Below the pieces are notes generated by a model. It made no database searches. It was not told the origin of the DNA and was given only the letters and a program-made list of their open reading frames with translations. From Clostridiales bacterium (GTDB lineage: Bacteria; Bacillota; Clostridia; Tissierellales; Dethiosulfatibacteraceae), in contig DPPH01000272.1 of assembly GCA_003539375.1 (NCBI GenBank), positions 1 to 34,635 on the forward strand: a stretch of DNA of 34,635 nt, in the 5' to 3' direction. This document shows positions 22,646 to 31,920 of this stretch, in pieces. Both the position numbers and the translations under genes were made by a program. How positions within the stretch are numbered: the stretch's first letter is position 1; the number at the start of each line of letters is the position of its first letter.

Positions 22646-25600
22646 ATGAATTCCTTGGTTTATAGAATTTTTGTTGAAAAAAAGAGTATTTTTAATATTG
22701 AAAGTAAAGAAACTCTAAGGAGTTTTCAAGAAAACTTAAATATTAATTCCTTAGAGAAAGTAAGAGTATTAAACAGATATGATATATCAAATTTATCAGA
22801 AAAAGACTTTAATGAGTCTATTTTTAAAGTTTTTGCAGAAAAAAATCAAGATAATGTTTATTTTGAAAAAATAAATGCTAATGGAGTAGTTTTTGGAGTA
22901 GAATATTTGCCTGGACAATTCGATCAACGTTCGGATTCTGCTTCCCAATGCCTTCAGATTATAACAGGAAAGGAAAAACCTCTTGTAAAGCATGCAAAGA
23001 TTATAGTTTTACAGGGAAATCTATTAGATGAAGAAATCAAAAAAATTAAAGAGTACTATATAAATCCGGTAGATTCTAGAGAAGCTTCTCTACTTAAGCC
23101 TTTAAGCTTAGAGATTGCTTATCCAGAACCTCCGGATGTTTCTATTTGTAAAGACTTTATTGATAAAAACGAAAAAGAATTGGAAGATTTTATTAGATTA
23201 GAATCTTTGGCTATGAATATTGAAGATTTGAAGTTTTGTCAAAAATATTTTAAAGAAATTGAAAAAAGAAATCCGACTATTACTGAACTAAAGGTTATAG
23301 ATACCTACTGGTCAGATCACTGTAGACACACTACATTTTCAACTAAGATTAACAATTTAAAATTTACTGATGGTATTTATTCAGAAAGAATTAAAAGATC
23401 TTATGAAGAATATTTGAAATCCAGAAATTTTGTTTATGAAAATGAAGAAAGAGATATTACACTTATGGATCTTGCTACAATTAATATGAAAGAATTGAGA
23501 AAGATTGGATTATTAGATGATTTGGAGGTATCTGATGAAATAAATGCCTGCAGCATTGAAACCAAAGTGGATGTAGATGGTAACGATGAAGATTGGCTGG
23601 TAATGTTTAAAAATGAGACTCACAACCATCCTACGGAGATTGAACCCTATGGAGGAGCGGCTACCTGCTTAGGTGGAGCAATTAGAGATCCTTTATCAGG
23701 TAGATCATATGTTTATCAAGGTATGAGAGTAACTGGAAGTGGAGATCCTAGAGCTAAAATTGAAGATACTATCGAAGGTAAATTACCTCAGATTAAAATA
23801 ACAAAAGAAGCTGCTAAAGGATTTAGTTCCTATGGAAATCAAATAGGTTTAGCGGCAGGAGAAATAAAAGAATATTATAACGAAGGCTTCCTAGCTAAGC
23901 GAATGGAAGTAGGAGCTGTGATAGCCGCAGCACCTAAAAATAATGTTGTTCGAAAAAGACCGATTCCTGGAGATGTTATCCTATTAGTTGGAGGGAAAAC
24001 AGGTAGAGACGGATGCGGTGGAGCAACAGGTTCTTCAAAGATTCATACTGAAGAATCGATAGAGGAGTGTAGTTCTGAAGTTCAAAAAGGAAATCCTCCA
24101 GAGGAAAGAAAAATTCAAAGACTTTTTAGAAATCCAAAGGCTAGTAGACTAATAAAAAAATGCAACGATTTTGGTGCTGGTGGAGTATCTGTAGCAATAG
24201 GAGAATTAGCAGAAGGATTAAGAATTGATTTAGATTCAATACCTAAAAAATACGAAGGTCTTGATGGTACAGAATTAGCAATATCAGAATCTCAAGAAAG
24301 AATGGCTGTAGTAGTAGACTTTAGAGATGTTGAAAAATTCAAAGAAATTTCTGCTGAAGAAAATTTAGACTGTACAAAGGTAGCAGAAGTAACTTTAGAA
24401 AAAAGGTTAGTTATGACCTGGAGAGGTACAAAAATCTTGGATATATCAAGAGATTTTTTAGATACTAATGGAATAAGTCAAAAAACTGAGGCATACATCA
24501 AAGAACCTGAGAGTAAATCATATTTTAGTAAATTTAAAATTTCTTCAGATGTAAGGTCCAAATTTTTAGAAAATTTAAGGAATATAAATGTAGCAAGTCA
24601 AAAAGGATTAGTTGAAATGTTTGATTCAACAGTAGGTGGTGGAAATATATTGATGCCCTTTGGAGGAGAAAACAAATCAACACCTGTTGAAGGAATGGTT
24701 TCAAAGATTCCTTTAGAAAAAGGAAATACAAATACATGTACAATTATGACTCACGGTTATGATCCGAATTTAGCGACCTGGAGCCCTTATCACGGAGCAA
24801 TGTATGCTGTTATCAGCTCAATAGCTAAGATAGTAGCCTTAGGAGGAAATTATAAGAAAGTTAGATTGTCACTACAGGAATATTTTGAAAAATTAGATTT
24901 TGATTATGAAAAATGGGGCAAACCTTTAAGTGCATTATTAGGTGCCTATGATGTACAAAAGAATTTAAAAATTGCTGCAATAGGTGGTAAAGACAGTATG
25001 TCCGGGACTTTTAAAGATTTAAATGTACCACCTACATTAATTAGTTTTGCTGTTTGTGTAGGCAATATTGAAAACATTGTGTCCCCTGAATTCAAGAAAG
25101 CTGATTCTACTGTTGTGAAAATTTCTATTAATAAAAATCAAGATGAAACTCCTGATTATAATGATATTAAAATGAAATATGATAAAATTCATGAATTAAT
25201 AAAGAGTAATGAAGTTTTAGCTTCAGCTCCTGTAGGATATGGAGGAACAGCTGCGACTGTATCAAAAATGTGCTTTGGAAATTCATTAGGATTTAAGTTT
25301 GATTCTAATTACGATTTTAAGGATATTTTTACACCAAATTATGGAGATATAATTTTAGAATTAAAGGATTTAAATTGTATTGACGAAATTGATTTTGAGA
25401 TTATCGGTAAAACTATAAAAGAAGAACTTATTAAGACTGATGATTGGGAAATTAGCTTAAAAGAAATAAAAGATTCTTGGGAAAAACCCCTGAGCAGTAC
25501 CTTTAAGAAGAAAGAGGATCATAAAGGTAATATTAAGGAATTTAGATATGACAATAAAAATAGTATAAAGCAAAAAAGTATACATATTTTAAAAGGAGAA

Positions 25601-26398
25601 AAACCAAAAATATTTATTCCGATTTTTCCAGGTACAAACTGTGAATATGACACTGGGAAAGTCTTCGAAGAAGCAGGTGGACAGGCAATTTACCAAGTAT
25701 TTAAAAATAGGTCTTCCTTAGATATAGAAGAATCTATTCAAGCTATGTCGAAAAATATTGATGATTCAAATATTATAGCAATACCCGGTGGTTTTAGTGC
25801 TGGAGATGAACCAGATGGTTCTGGAAAGTTCATAACTTCAGTTTTTAGAAATCCTTATGTTTCTGAATCTGTAATGGACTTATTAAATAAAAGAGATGGA
25901 TTAATGATAGGAATATGCAACGGATTTCAGGCTTTAATCAAATTAGGGTTAGTCCAATACGGTGAAATTATTGATATTGAAGAAGATTTTCCAACTTTGA
26001 CTTTCAACAAAATAGGAAGACATATATCTACCTTTGTAAAAACAAAAATCACTTCAAACCTATCTCCCTGGTTTCAAGGTTGTGAATTAGGAGATGTTCA
26101 CTATGTGCCTGTATCTCACGGAGAAGGAAGGTTTATGGCCAATGAAGAATGGGTATCAAAACTAGAAAAAAATGGACAAATTTCTACTCAATATGTAGAT
26201 TATAAAAATAACCCAAGTTATGATGGAGACTATAATCCAAATGGTTCAATGTATGCCATAGAGTCAATTACAAGTCCAGATGGTAGAATTTTAGGAAAAA
26301 TGGGCCACTCTGAAAGAATTGGCAAAGGTTTATATAAAAACATACCGGGGAATAAAAATCAGAGATTATTTGAAGCTGGAGTCAAATACTTCAAATAA
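22646..26398 (+). CDS. purL: Phosphoribosylformylglycinamidine synthase, single-chain form
   Basis: Converts FGAR, glutamine and ATP to FGAM (step 4 of purine synthesis). At 1250 residues it is the fused form, carrying the PurS-like N-terminus, two PurM-like synthase halves and a C-terminal class I glutaminase, so no purS or purQ is needed. Motifs: SDHCRHTTF (about 225-233), the ATP-binding region ETHNHPTEIEPYGGAATCLGG and NDFGAGGVSVAIGEL. The glutaminase (about 985-1250) has PGTNCE, nucleophile Cys1091 in GICNGFQ and His1158/Glu1160 in SHGEGRF. It resembles the clostridial long PurL clade more than the E. coli enzyme. First gene of the purine operon. Confidence 0.96.
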   Translation: MNSLVYRIFVEKKSIFNIESKETLRSFQENLNINSLEKVRVLNRYDISNLSEKDFNESIFKVFAEKNQDNVYFEKINANGVVFGVEYLPGQFDQRSDSASQCLQIITGKEKPLVKHAKIIVLQGNLLDEEIKKIKEYYINPVDSREASLLKPLSLEIAYPEPPDVSICKDFIDKNEKELEDFIRLESLAMNIEDLKFCQKYFKEIEKRNPTITELKVIDTYWSDHCRHTTFSTKINNLKFTDGIYSERIKRSYEEYLKSRNFVYENEERDITLMDLATINMKELRKIGLLDDLEVSDEINACSIETKVDVDGNDEDWLVMFKNETHNHPTEIEPYGGAATCLGGAIRDPLSGRSYVYQGMRVTGSGDPRAKIEDTIEGKLPQIKITKEAAKGFSSYGNQIGLAAGEIKEYYNEGFLAKRMEVGAVIAAAPKNNVVRKRPIPGDVILLVGGKTGRDGCGGATGSSKIHTEESIEECSSEVQKGNPPEERKIQRLFRNPKASRLIKKCNDFGAGGVSVAIGELAEGLRIDLDSIPKKYEGLDGTELAISESQERMAVVVDFRDVEKFKEISAEENLDCTKVAEVTLEKRLVMTWRGTKILDISRDFLDTNGISQKTEAYIKEPESKSYFSKFKISSDVRSKFLENLRNINVASQKGLVEMFDSTVGGGNILMPFGGENKSTPVEGMVSKIPLEKGNTNTCTIMTHGYDPNLATWSPYHGAMYAVISSIAKIVALGGNYKKVRLSLQEYFEKLDFDYEKWGKPLSALLGAYDVQKNLKIAAIGGKDSMSGTFKDLNVPPTLISFAVCVGNIENIVSPEFKKADSTVVKISINKNQDETPDYNDIKMKYDKIHELIKSNEVLASAPVGYGGTAATVSKMCFGNSLGFKFDSNYDFKDIFTPNYGDIILELKDLNCIDEIDFEIIGKTIKEELIKTDDWEISLKEIKDSWEKPLSSTFKKKEDHKGNIKEFRYDNKNSIKQKSIHILKGEKPKIFIPIFPGTNCEYDTGKVFEEAGGQAIYQVFKNRSSLDIEESIQAMSKNIDDSNIIAIPGGFSAGDEPDGSGKFITSVFRNPYVSESVMDLLNKRDGLMIGICNGFQALIKLGLVQYGEIIDIEEDFPTLTFNKIGRHISTFVKTKITSNLSPWFQGCELGDVHYVPVSHGEGRFMANEEWVSKLEKNGQISTQYVDYKNNPSYDGDYNPNGSMYAIESITSPDGRILGKMGHSERIGKGLYKNIPGNKNQRLFEAGVKYFK

Positions 26399-26487
26399 AA
26401 TAGATGGATAAAAAAATATAATTCATATAAGTAATGAATTAAGACATATATTTCTTAACTAAATATTTTATAAAAGGGAGTGAAACA
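26399..26487 (+). other. Intergenic spacer between purL and purK with a small hairpin
   Basis: This 89-base spacer holds an inverted repeat AATTCAT (26420-26426) with ATGAATT (26434-26440), loop 7. No T tract follows, so it is not an obvious terminator. It could be a processing or stability element. I see no promoter here. Confidence 0.4.
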
Positions 26488-27642
26488 ATGAATCCAAAGG
26501 AATTTAATATTGGAATAATCGGTGGCGGACAGCTGGGAAAAATGCTAATAAGTGAAGCTAAACAAATGGATTTCAGTGTAGTTGTTTTAGACCCCACACC
26601 TGAGTCACCAGCAGGTAGATTAGCTGATGAACAAATTATAGGGGATCTTTATGATAAAGATAAAATATCAGAGCTAGTAAAGAAATGCGATGTTACTACC
26701 TTTGAAATAGAACATATAGATACAGCTATATTAGCTGAACTTGAAAAAAAGGGACATAAAATATACCCTTCACCAAAGGTTTTGGAAATTATAAAAGATA
26801 AATCTTTACAAAAAAAAATGTTGGTAGAAAATAACATTCCGACAGCAGAATGGGAAATGATAAGTGATATAAAAATCACTGGAAATAAATTAGGTCTTCC
26901 CTTCATACAAAAATCTTGTAGAGGCGGTTATGATGGCAGAGGCGTTAATTTAATAAGGCATGAGGGAGACTATAAAAATGCTCTAAAGGAAGAAAGCTTT
27001 GGGGAAAAGTATGTAGATTTTAAAAAAGAACTTTCTGTAATTGTAGCAAGAGATTTAGATGGAAAAATGAAGAGTTTTCCCATTGTAGAAATGGTTTTTA
27101 ATGAAGGTGAAAATATTTGTGATACTGTTATTGCACCGGCTAGGATAGATAGGGTTATAGGAGAAAAAGCTGAAGAAATAGCCTATAAATGCGTAGAAGT
27201 TCTTCAGGGAGTAGGAGTTTTTGCAGTAGAAATGTTTTTAACTAAGGAAGATGAAATCCTTGTAAATGAAATAGCTCCTAGGGTCCATAATTCAGGACAC
27301 TATACAATAGAAGCATGTATTACTTCCCAGTTTCAGCAGCACATCAGAGCAATTTGTGGAATTCCATTAGGAGAAACCGAATCTTTAATCCCTGCAGTTG
27401 TAGTAAATATACTAGGAGAAGAAAATGAAAAAGGAAATCCATATTATAAAGGGTTTAAGGAAGTCTTAGAAATATCTGGTGTAAATATACACATTTACGG
27501 TAAAGATATAGTAAAACCTTATAGAAAAATGGGGCATTTAACTATTGTTGATAGGGATATAGAAAAGGCTATAGAAAAATCAGAAAGGGCAAAGAAAATT
27601 TTAAAAGCAATAGCAGTGAAGGGAGATAATAATGAAAAATAA
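26488..27642 (+). CDS. purK: 5-(carboxyamino)imidazole ribonucleotide synthase
   Basis: ATP-grasp enzyme carboxylating AIR with bicarbonate to N5-CAIR, 384 residues, normal length. The N-terminal nucleotide-like fold has GIIGGGQLGKML (9-20). The ATP-grasp loop is RGGYDGRG (145-152), and EIAPRVHNSGHYTIEACITSQFQQHIRA is the PurK signature. GGGAG precedes the ATG. It is separated from purL by 89 bases, the only sizeable gap in the operon, and overlaps purE by 11 bases. The presence of PurK indicates the two-step bacterial route through N5-CAIR. Confidence 0.96.
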   Translation: MNPKEFNIGIIGGGQLGKMLISEAKQMDFSVVVLDPTPESPAGRLADEQIIGDLYDKDKISELVKKCDVTTFEIEHIDTAILAELEKKGHKIYPSPKVLEIIKDKSLQKKMLVENNIPTAEWEMISDIKITGNKLGLPFIQKSCRGGYDGRGVNLIRHEGDYKNALKEESFGEKYVDFKKELSVIVARDLDGKMKSFPIVEMVFNEGENICDTVIAPARIDRVIGEKAEEIAYKCVEVLQGVGVFAVEMFLTKEDEILVNEIAPRVHNSGHYTIEACITSQFQQHIRAICGIPLGETESLIPAVVVNILGEENEKGNPYYKGFKEVLEISGVNIHIYGKDIVKPYRKMGHLTIVDRDIEKAIEKSERAKKILKAIAVKGDNNEK

Positions 27643-28147
27643 TGTACCAGTAGGAATTATAATGGGAAGTGACTCAGACTTACCTATAATGCAAGAAGCA
27701 GCAAAGATACTAGATTATTTTGAAATTGAATATGAATTAACTATAGTTTCAGCCCATAGAACTCCAGAAAGGCTAGTTGATTATGCAAAAAAAAGCAAAT
27801 CTAAAGGTATTCAAGTTATCATAGCAGGAGCAGGAGGTGCAGCTCATCTTCCAGGAATGGTGGCTTCATTAACTGAATTACCGGTTATAGGAGTTCCTAT
27901 TAAGACTTCAACCTTAAATGGATTAGATTCATTGCTTTCTATTGTACAAATGCCTAGAGGTGTGCCAGTAGCTACGGTAGCAATAAATGGATCTAAAAAT
28001 GCAGGTATATTAGCAGCGCAGATTATTGGCCTAAAAGACAGTGATATTCAAAAGAAAGTGCTAAAATACAAAGAAGAAATGAAAGAGGAAGTAGTAAAAA
28101 AAGCAGATAAGTTAGAAGAAATCGGATACAGTGAATATTTGAAATAG
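27632..28147 (+). CDS. purE: N5-CAIR mutase (class I PurE)
   Basis: Converts N5-CAIR to CAIR, 171 residues, normal for bacterial PurE. Motifs: MGSDSDLPIM (11-20), SAHRTPERL with His42 (40-48), and AGAGGAAHLPGMVA (65-78), followed by PVIGVPIKTS and QMPRGVPVAT. Co-occurrence with purK, which it overlaps by 11 bases, places it in class I rather than the CO2-using class II AIR carboxylase. GGGAGAT inside the purK end provides the ribosome binding site. Gene order purK-purE is the reverse of B. subtilis. Confidence 0.96.
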   Translation: MKNNVPVGIIMGSDSDLPIMQEAAKILDYFEIEYELTIVSAHRTPERLVDYAKKSKSKGIQVIIAGAGGAAHLPGMVASLTELPVIGVPIKTSTLNGLDSLLSIVQMPRGVPVATVAINGSKNAGILAAQIIGLKDSDIQKKVLKYKEEMKEEVVKKADKLEEIGYSEYLK

Positions 28148-28160
28148 AAAGGATATTAAA

Positions 28161-28859
28161 ATGAAAAAGGAAATGGTTTATGAAGGTAAAGCTAAAAAAG
28201 TATTTAAAACAGAAGATGACAGCAAATATATAATACAGTATAAGGATGATGCAACTGCTTTTAACGGTGTCAAAAAAGGTACAATAGAAGGAAAAGGAAT
28301 TATTAACAATAAAATGTCTGCATTACTATTTAAGATACTAGAAGAAAAAGGCATACCGACACACTTTATAGAACTTTTGAATGATAGGGAAATGCTTGTA
28401 AAAGAAGTTACTATACTTCCTTTAGAAGTAATTGTAAGAAATATAGCAGCAGGATCATTAGCCAAGAGACTTGGTCTTGAAGAAGGCGCAGTAATGAAAA
28501 AATCAGTATTGGAATTTTGCTATAAAAATGATGAATTAGGAGATCCTATGATAAATGAATATCATATTGAAGCTCTTGATTTAGCTACAAAAGAACAGAT
28601 AGAGAAAATAAAGAGATATTCATTTAAAATTAACGATATACTTGGTAAATACTTTAAAACAAGAGGAATTAAATTAATAGATTTCAAACTTGAATTTGGA
28701 CTACATAAAGGAAAAGTGATATTAGCAGATGAAATCTCTCCTGATACCTGCAGACTCTGGGATATAGAGACCGATAAAAAACTAGACAAAGATAGATTTA
28801 GAAGAGACTTAGGTGAAGTGGAAGAAACCTATAAAGAAGTATTTAAGAGAATTCAGTAA
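28161..28859 (+). CDS. purC: SAICAR synthetase
   Basis: Joins CAIR and aspartate using ATP to give SAICAR (step 7), 232 residues, standard length. Motifs: YEGKAKKVF (7-15), YKDDATAFNG (27-36), NKMSALLFKILEEKGIPTHF, LPLEVIVRNIAAGS and the C-terminal ADEISPDTCRLWD. A weak AAAGGA sequence lies before the ATG. Its TAA stop shares a base with an ATG of the next reading frame (28859), but I place the purF start 18 bases further on. The next enzyme in the pathway, PurB, is not encoded in this window. Confidence 0.96.
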   Translation: MKKEMVYEGKAKKVFKTEDDSKYIIQYKDDATAFNGVKKGTIEGKGIINNKMSALLFKILEEKGIPTHFIELLNDREMLVKEVTILPLEVIVRNIAAGSLAKRLGLEEGAVMKKSVLEFCYKNDELGDPMINEYHIEALDLATKEQIEKIKRYSFKINDILGKYFKTRGIKLIDFKLEFGLHKGKVILADEISPDTCRLWDIETDKKLDKDRFRRDLGEVEETYKEVFKRIQ

Positions 28860-28876
28860 TGGAGGATTTAACCCTT

Positions 28877-30262
28877 ATGGAGTATTTAAAGGAAGATAAA
28901 TTAAAAGAAGAATGTGGAGTAATAGGAGTATATTCATCAAAGGATGAAATTGTTTCACAATTAACCTATTACGGTCTATTCGCTCTACAGCATAGAGGCC
29001 AGGAAAGTGCAGGTATAGCAGTAAAATCTGGTGGAAAAATAAAATTTCACAAAAATATGGGCTTAGTATCAGAGGTTTTTGATGATGAAATTATAAATGA
29101 TCTGACTGGTGGAATGGCTACAGGCCATGTAAGATATTCAACTACAGGAGATAGCCTGGTAGAGAATGCTCAACCTTTAGTCGTAAAATATAAAAAGGGT
29201 AGTTTAGCTATTTCCCATAACGGGAATCTCACTAATGCAGATGCCCTAAGAGATATGCTGGAAAACACAGGTGTAATTTTTCAGACATCTACGGACACGG
29301 AAGTAGTGGCAAATCTCTTATCGAGGCATGCAAATGGAGATATGGTCAAGTCAGTAAAAAATGTTGTTGAAATAATTAAAGGAGCATTTGCTTTTGTAAT
29401 AATGACTGAAAAAGAGCTTATCGGAATAAGAGATCAATTTGGATTGAGACCCTTATGTATAGGCAAAAGGGATGACGGGTATCTTTTAGCTTCTGAAAGT
29501 TGTGCAATTACAGCTATGGGAGGTAAATTTGTAAGAGATGTTGAACCTGGAGAAATTGTAGTTATAAATGATGAAGGTTTAAAAAGCATAAAAAGTAACA
29601 AATATGCAAATAGAAAATCCTGTGTTTTTGAATACATATATTTTGCAAGACCGGATAGCACCATAGACGGTATAAATGTATATGAAGCTAGGTATAATGC
29701 AGGAAAGCAGCTGGCAAAAGAATCCCCGGTAGAAGCAGATCTAGTTTTTTCAGTACCAGATTCAGGAACACCAGCAGCAATAGGTTATGCTCAATCCTTA
29801 GGTATACAATATGGATTAGGTCTCATAAAAAACAGATATGCAAAGAGGACTTTCATTCAACCTAAACAGGATTTAAGAGACGAAGGAGTTAAAATTAAAC
29901 TTAGTGTTCTGGAAAATATAGTTAAAGACAAGAGAGTGGTAATAGTTGATGATTCTATTGTTAGAGGAACAACCAGCAAGAGAATAGTAAAAATGGTAAG
30001 AGATGCTGGGGCTAAAGAAGTACATATAAGAGTAGCTTCTCCTCCTGTAAGTTATCCATGTTATTTTGGAATTGATACTCCTTATAGGAGATATTTGATA
30101 GGTTCCTATAAATCTATAGATGAAATAACTGAATACATAGGAGCTGATAGTGTAAGGTATCTAACTAAAGACGGATTAATGAAGGCATTAAATCAAGAAG
30201 AAGGATTTTGCTTAGCATGTCTGGACGGAAATTATCCGATGGAGGTGCCTAATTTTGAGTAA
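28877..30262 (+). CDS. purF: Amidophosphoribosyltransferase (glutamine PRPP amidotransferase)
   Basis: Commits PRPP and glutamine to purine synthesis (step 1); 461 residues. I chose ATG 28877 over 28859: GGAGG (28861-28865) precedes 28877, and the nucleophile Cys becomes residue 13 (EECGVIG), giving a 12-residue propeptide much like the 11-residue one cleaved in B. subtilis PurF. The Ntn glutaminase domain has LQHRGQESAG and ISHNGNL; the transferase has the PRPP loop VVIVDDSIVRGTTS. Four cysteines in KSCVFEY, SYPCYFG and FCLACLDG match the [4Fe-4S] ligands of the Bacillus-type enzyme, suggesting oxygen-sensitive stability. Overlaps purM by 8 bases. Confidence 0.95.
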   Translation: MEYLKEDKLKEECGVIGVYSSKDEIVSQLTYYGLFALQHRGQESAGIAVKSGGKIKFHKNMGLVSEVFDDEIINDLTGGMATGHVRYSTTGDSLVENAQPLVVKYKKGSLAISHNGNLTNADALRDMLENTGVIFQTSTDTEVVANLLSRHANGDMVKSVKNVVEIIKGAFAFVIMTEKELIGIRDQFGLRPLCIGKRDDGYLLASESCAITAMGGKFVRDVEPGEIVVINDEGLKSIKSNKYANRKSCVFEYIYFARPDSTIDGINVYEARYNAGKQLAKESPVEADLVFSVPDSGTPAAIGYAQSLGIQYGLGLIKNRYAKRTFIQPKQDLRDEGVKIKLSVLENIVKDKRVVIVDDSIVRGTTSKRIVKMVRDAGAKEVHIRVASPPVSYPCYFGIDTPYRRYLIGSYKSIDEITEYIGADSVRYLTKDGLMKALNQEEGFCLACLDGNYPMEVPNFE

Positions 30263-31301
30263 TAATGAAAAACTAACCTACAAAGATTCAGGTGTAGATA
30301 TAAAGGCAGGATATAAATCTGTAGACCTAATTAAGAAACATGTAAAAAGTACTTTTACTGAGGGAGTTTTATCTGATATAGGTGGATTTGGAGGAATGTT
30401 TTCTTTAGGAAAAGATAGTATGGAGGAACCTGTTTTAGTATCAGGAACAGATGGAGTAGGAACAAAACTAATGATTGCTTTTAAAACAAACAAGCATGAT
30501 ACAATCGGCCAAGATGCAGTAGCAATGTGTGTAAATGACGTAGTATGTCAAGGAGCTAGACCTCTTTTCTTTCTTGATTATATAGCTACCGGCAAAATTA
30601 AACCTGAAAAAATCAGCCAAATAGTTAAAGGAATAGCTGATGGGTGTAAAAAGTCAAAAGCAGCTTTAATAGGTGGTGAAACAGCAGAAATGCCGGGGCT
30701 ATACTCTGAAGGCGAATATGATATAGCAGGCTTTTGTGTTGGAATAGTTGATAAAAAAGATATAATAACAGGAGACAAGATAATTGAAGGAGATGTCATT
30801 ATTGGAATTCCTTCAAGTGGGTTACACAGTAATGGATTTTCTCTTGTAAGAAAATTATTTTTTGAAATAAAAAAATGGGATATAGATAGGTATATTTCGG
30901 AGTTTGGTTCTACATTGGGCGAGGAATTACTCAAGCCTACCGAAATATATGTTGACGTTATTCTGGAAGTATTAAAGAAATATAAGGTGAAAGGATTGTC
31001 TCATATTACTGGTGGAGGCTTTTATGAAAATATTCCTAGAATTCTACCAGAAAACTTAAGTGCTGAGATAAATTTAAATAAAATAAATACTCCTCCAATA
31101 TTTAAAGTAATACAAAGGGAAGGAAATATAGAAAAAGAAGAAATGTATTCAACTTTTAATATGGGAATTGGAATGGTTATAGTAGTAGATCCTAAAAATG
31201 AAAATGGAATAAAAGAAGTAATTAAAAGAAAAGGTTATAAACCAGTTACTCTTGGAAAAATTTCAAAAGGTAAAGAAAAGGTAGTACTATGGGAAGATTA
31301 A
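30255..31301 (+). CDS. purM: Phosphoribosylformylglycinamidine cyclo-ligase (AIR synthetase), TTG start
   Basis: Closes the imidazole ring, turning FGAM into AIR (step 5); 348 residues, normal. Motifs: YKDSGVDIKAG near the N-terminus, LVSGTDGVGTKL, VNDVVCQGARPLFFLDYIATGK, LIGGETAEMPG and GIPSSGLHSNGFSLVRK, then HITGGGFYENIPRILP. The start is TTG at 30255: a full GGAGGTG (30241-30247) sits 7 bases before it, the N-terminus begins MSNNEKLTYKDSGVD as in the family, and there is no in-frame ATG nearby. Its end overlaps purN by 13 bases. Confidence 0.95.
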   Translation: MSNNEKLTYKDSGVDIKAGYKSVDLIKKHVKSTFTEGVLSDIGGFGGMFSLGKDSMEEPVLVSGTDGVGTKLMIAFKTNKHDTIGQDAVAMCVNDVVCQGARPLFFLDYIATGKIKPEKISQIVKGIADGCKKSKAALIGGETAEMPGLYSEGEYDIAGFCVGIVDKKDIITGDKIIEGDVIIGIPSSGLHSNGFSLVRKLFFEIKKWDIDRYISEFGSTLGEELLKPTEIYVDVILEVLKKYKVKGLSHITGGGFYENIPRILPENLSAEINLNKINTPPIFKVIQREGNIEKEEMYSTFNMGIGMVIVVDPKNENGIKEVIKRKGYKPVTLGKISKGKEKVVLWED

Positions 31302-31912
31302 ATATTGCTGTTTTGATATCTGGGTCAGGGACTAATTTGCAAGCTTTAATAGATGCTGTCAATAGGGGTAAAGTTAACGGCAGTATTAGGCTTGTTATTT
31401 CTAATAACAAAGAAGCTTTTGGATTGAAAAGAGCTGAAAAAAACAGTATAAAAAATTTATATATTGATCCACAAAAATATACTACTGAGGAATATGATTT
31501 AGAAATAATTAAAGAATGTAAGGCGGAAGAAATAGATTTAATTGTATTGGCCGGTTATTTAAAAATATTATCCAAAGAAATACTTTTAAAATATAAAAAT
31601 AAAATAATAAATATCCATCCATCTTTAATACCATCCTTTGCAGGTAAAAATTATTATGGAATCAAAGTACATAAAAAAGCAGTTGAATATGGGGTTAAAG
31701 TTTCAGGGGCTACAACTCATTTTGTTGATGAAGAACCTGATGGAGGACCTATAATAATTCAAGAAACTGTAGATGTAAATTTTGAAGATACTGCTGAATT
31801 ACTACAAAAAAAAGTACTGGAAGTAGAACACAAAATTCTTTCTGAAACAGTAAGCTTGTATTGTGATGGAAAATTGGAAGTAATTGGAAGAAAAGTAAAA
31901 ATAAATAAGTAG
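31289..31912 (+). CDS. purN: Phosphoribosylglycinamide formyltransferase
   Basis: Transfers a formyl group from 10-formyl-tetrahydrofolate to GAR (step 3); 207 residues, normal length. Motifs: VLISGSGTNLQAL (8-20) binding the phosphate, catalytic Asn108 and His110 in INIHPSLIPSF, and Asp151 in EEPDGGPII. All three catalytic residues are present. The folate-dependent PurN is used; no formate-dependent purT is seen here. Starts inside the end of purM (13-base overlap), so probably coupled, and is followed by purH 8 bases later. Confidence 0.96.
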   Translation: MGRLNIAVLISGSGTNLQALIDAVNRGKVNGSIRLVISNNKEAFGLKRAEKNSIKNLYIDPQKYTTEEYDLEIIKECKAEEIDLIVLAGYLKILSKEILLKYKNKIINIHPSLIPSFAGKNYYGIKVHKKAVEYGVKVSGATTHFVDEEPDGGPIIIQETVDVNFEDTAELLQKKVLEVEHKILSETVSLYCDGKLEVIGRKVKINK

Positions 31913-31920
31913 GAGGATTC

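Noticed and set aside
26420..26440. Hairpin between purL and purK as a terminator
   Set aside because: No T tract follows on the plus strand and the stem is AT-rich and short.
30578..30934. 118-codon open frame on the minus strand inside purM
   Set aside because: Antisense shadow of a conserved enzyme; composition and lack of start signals argue against a gene.
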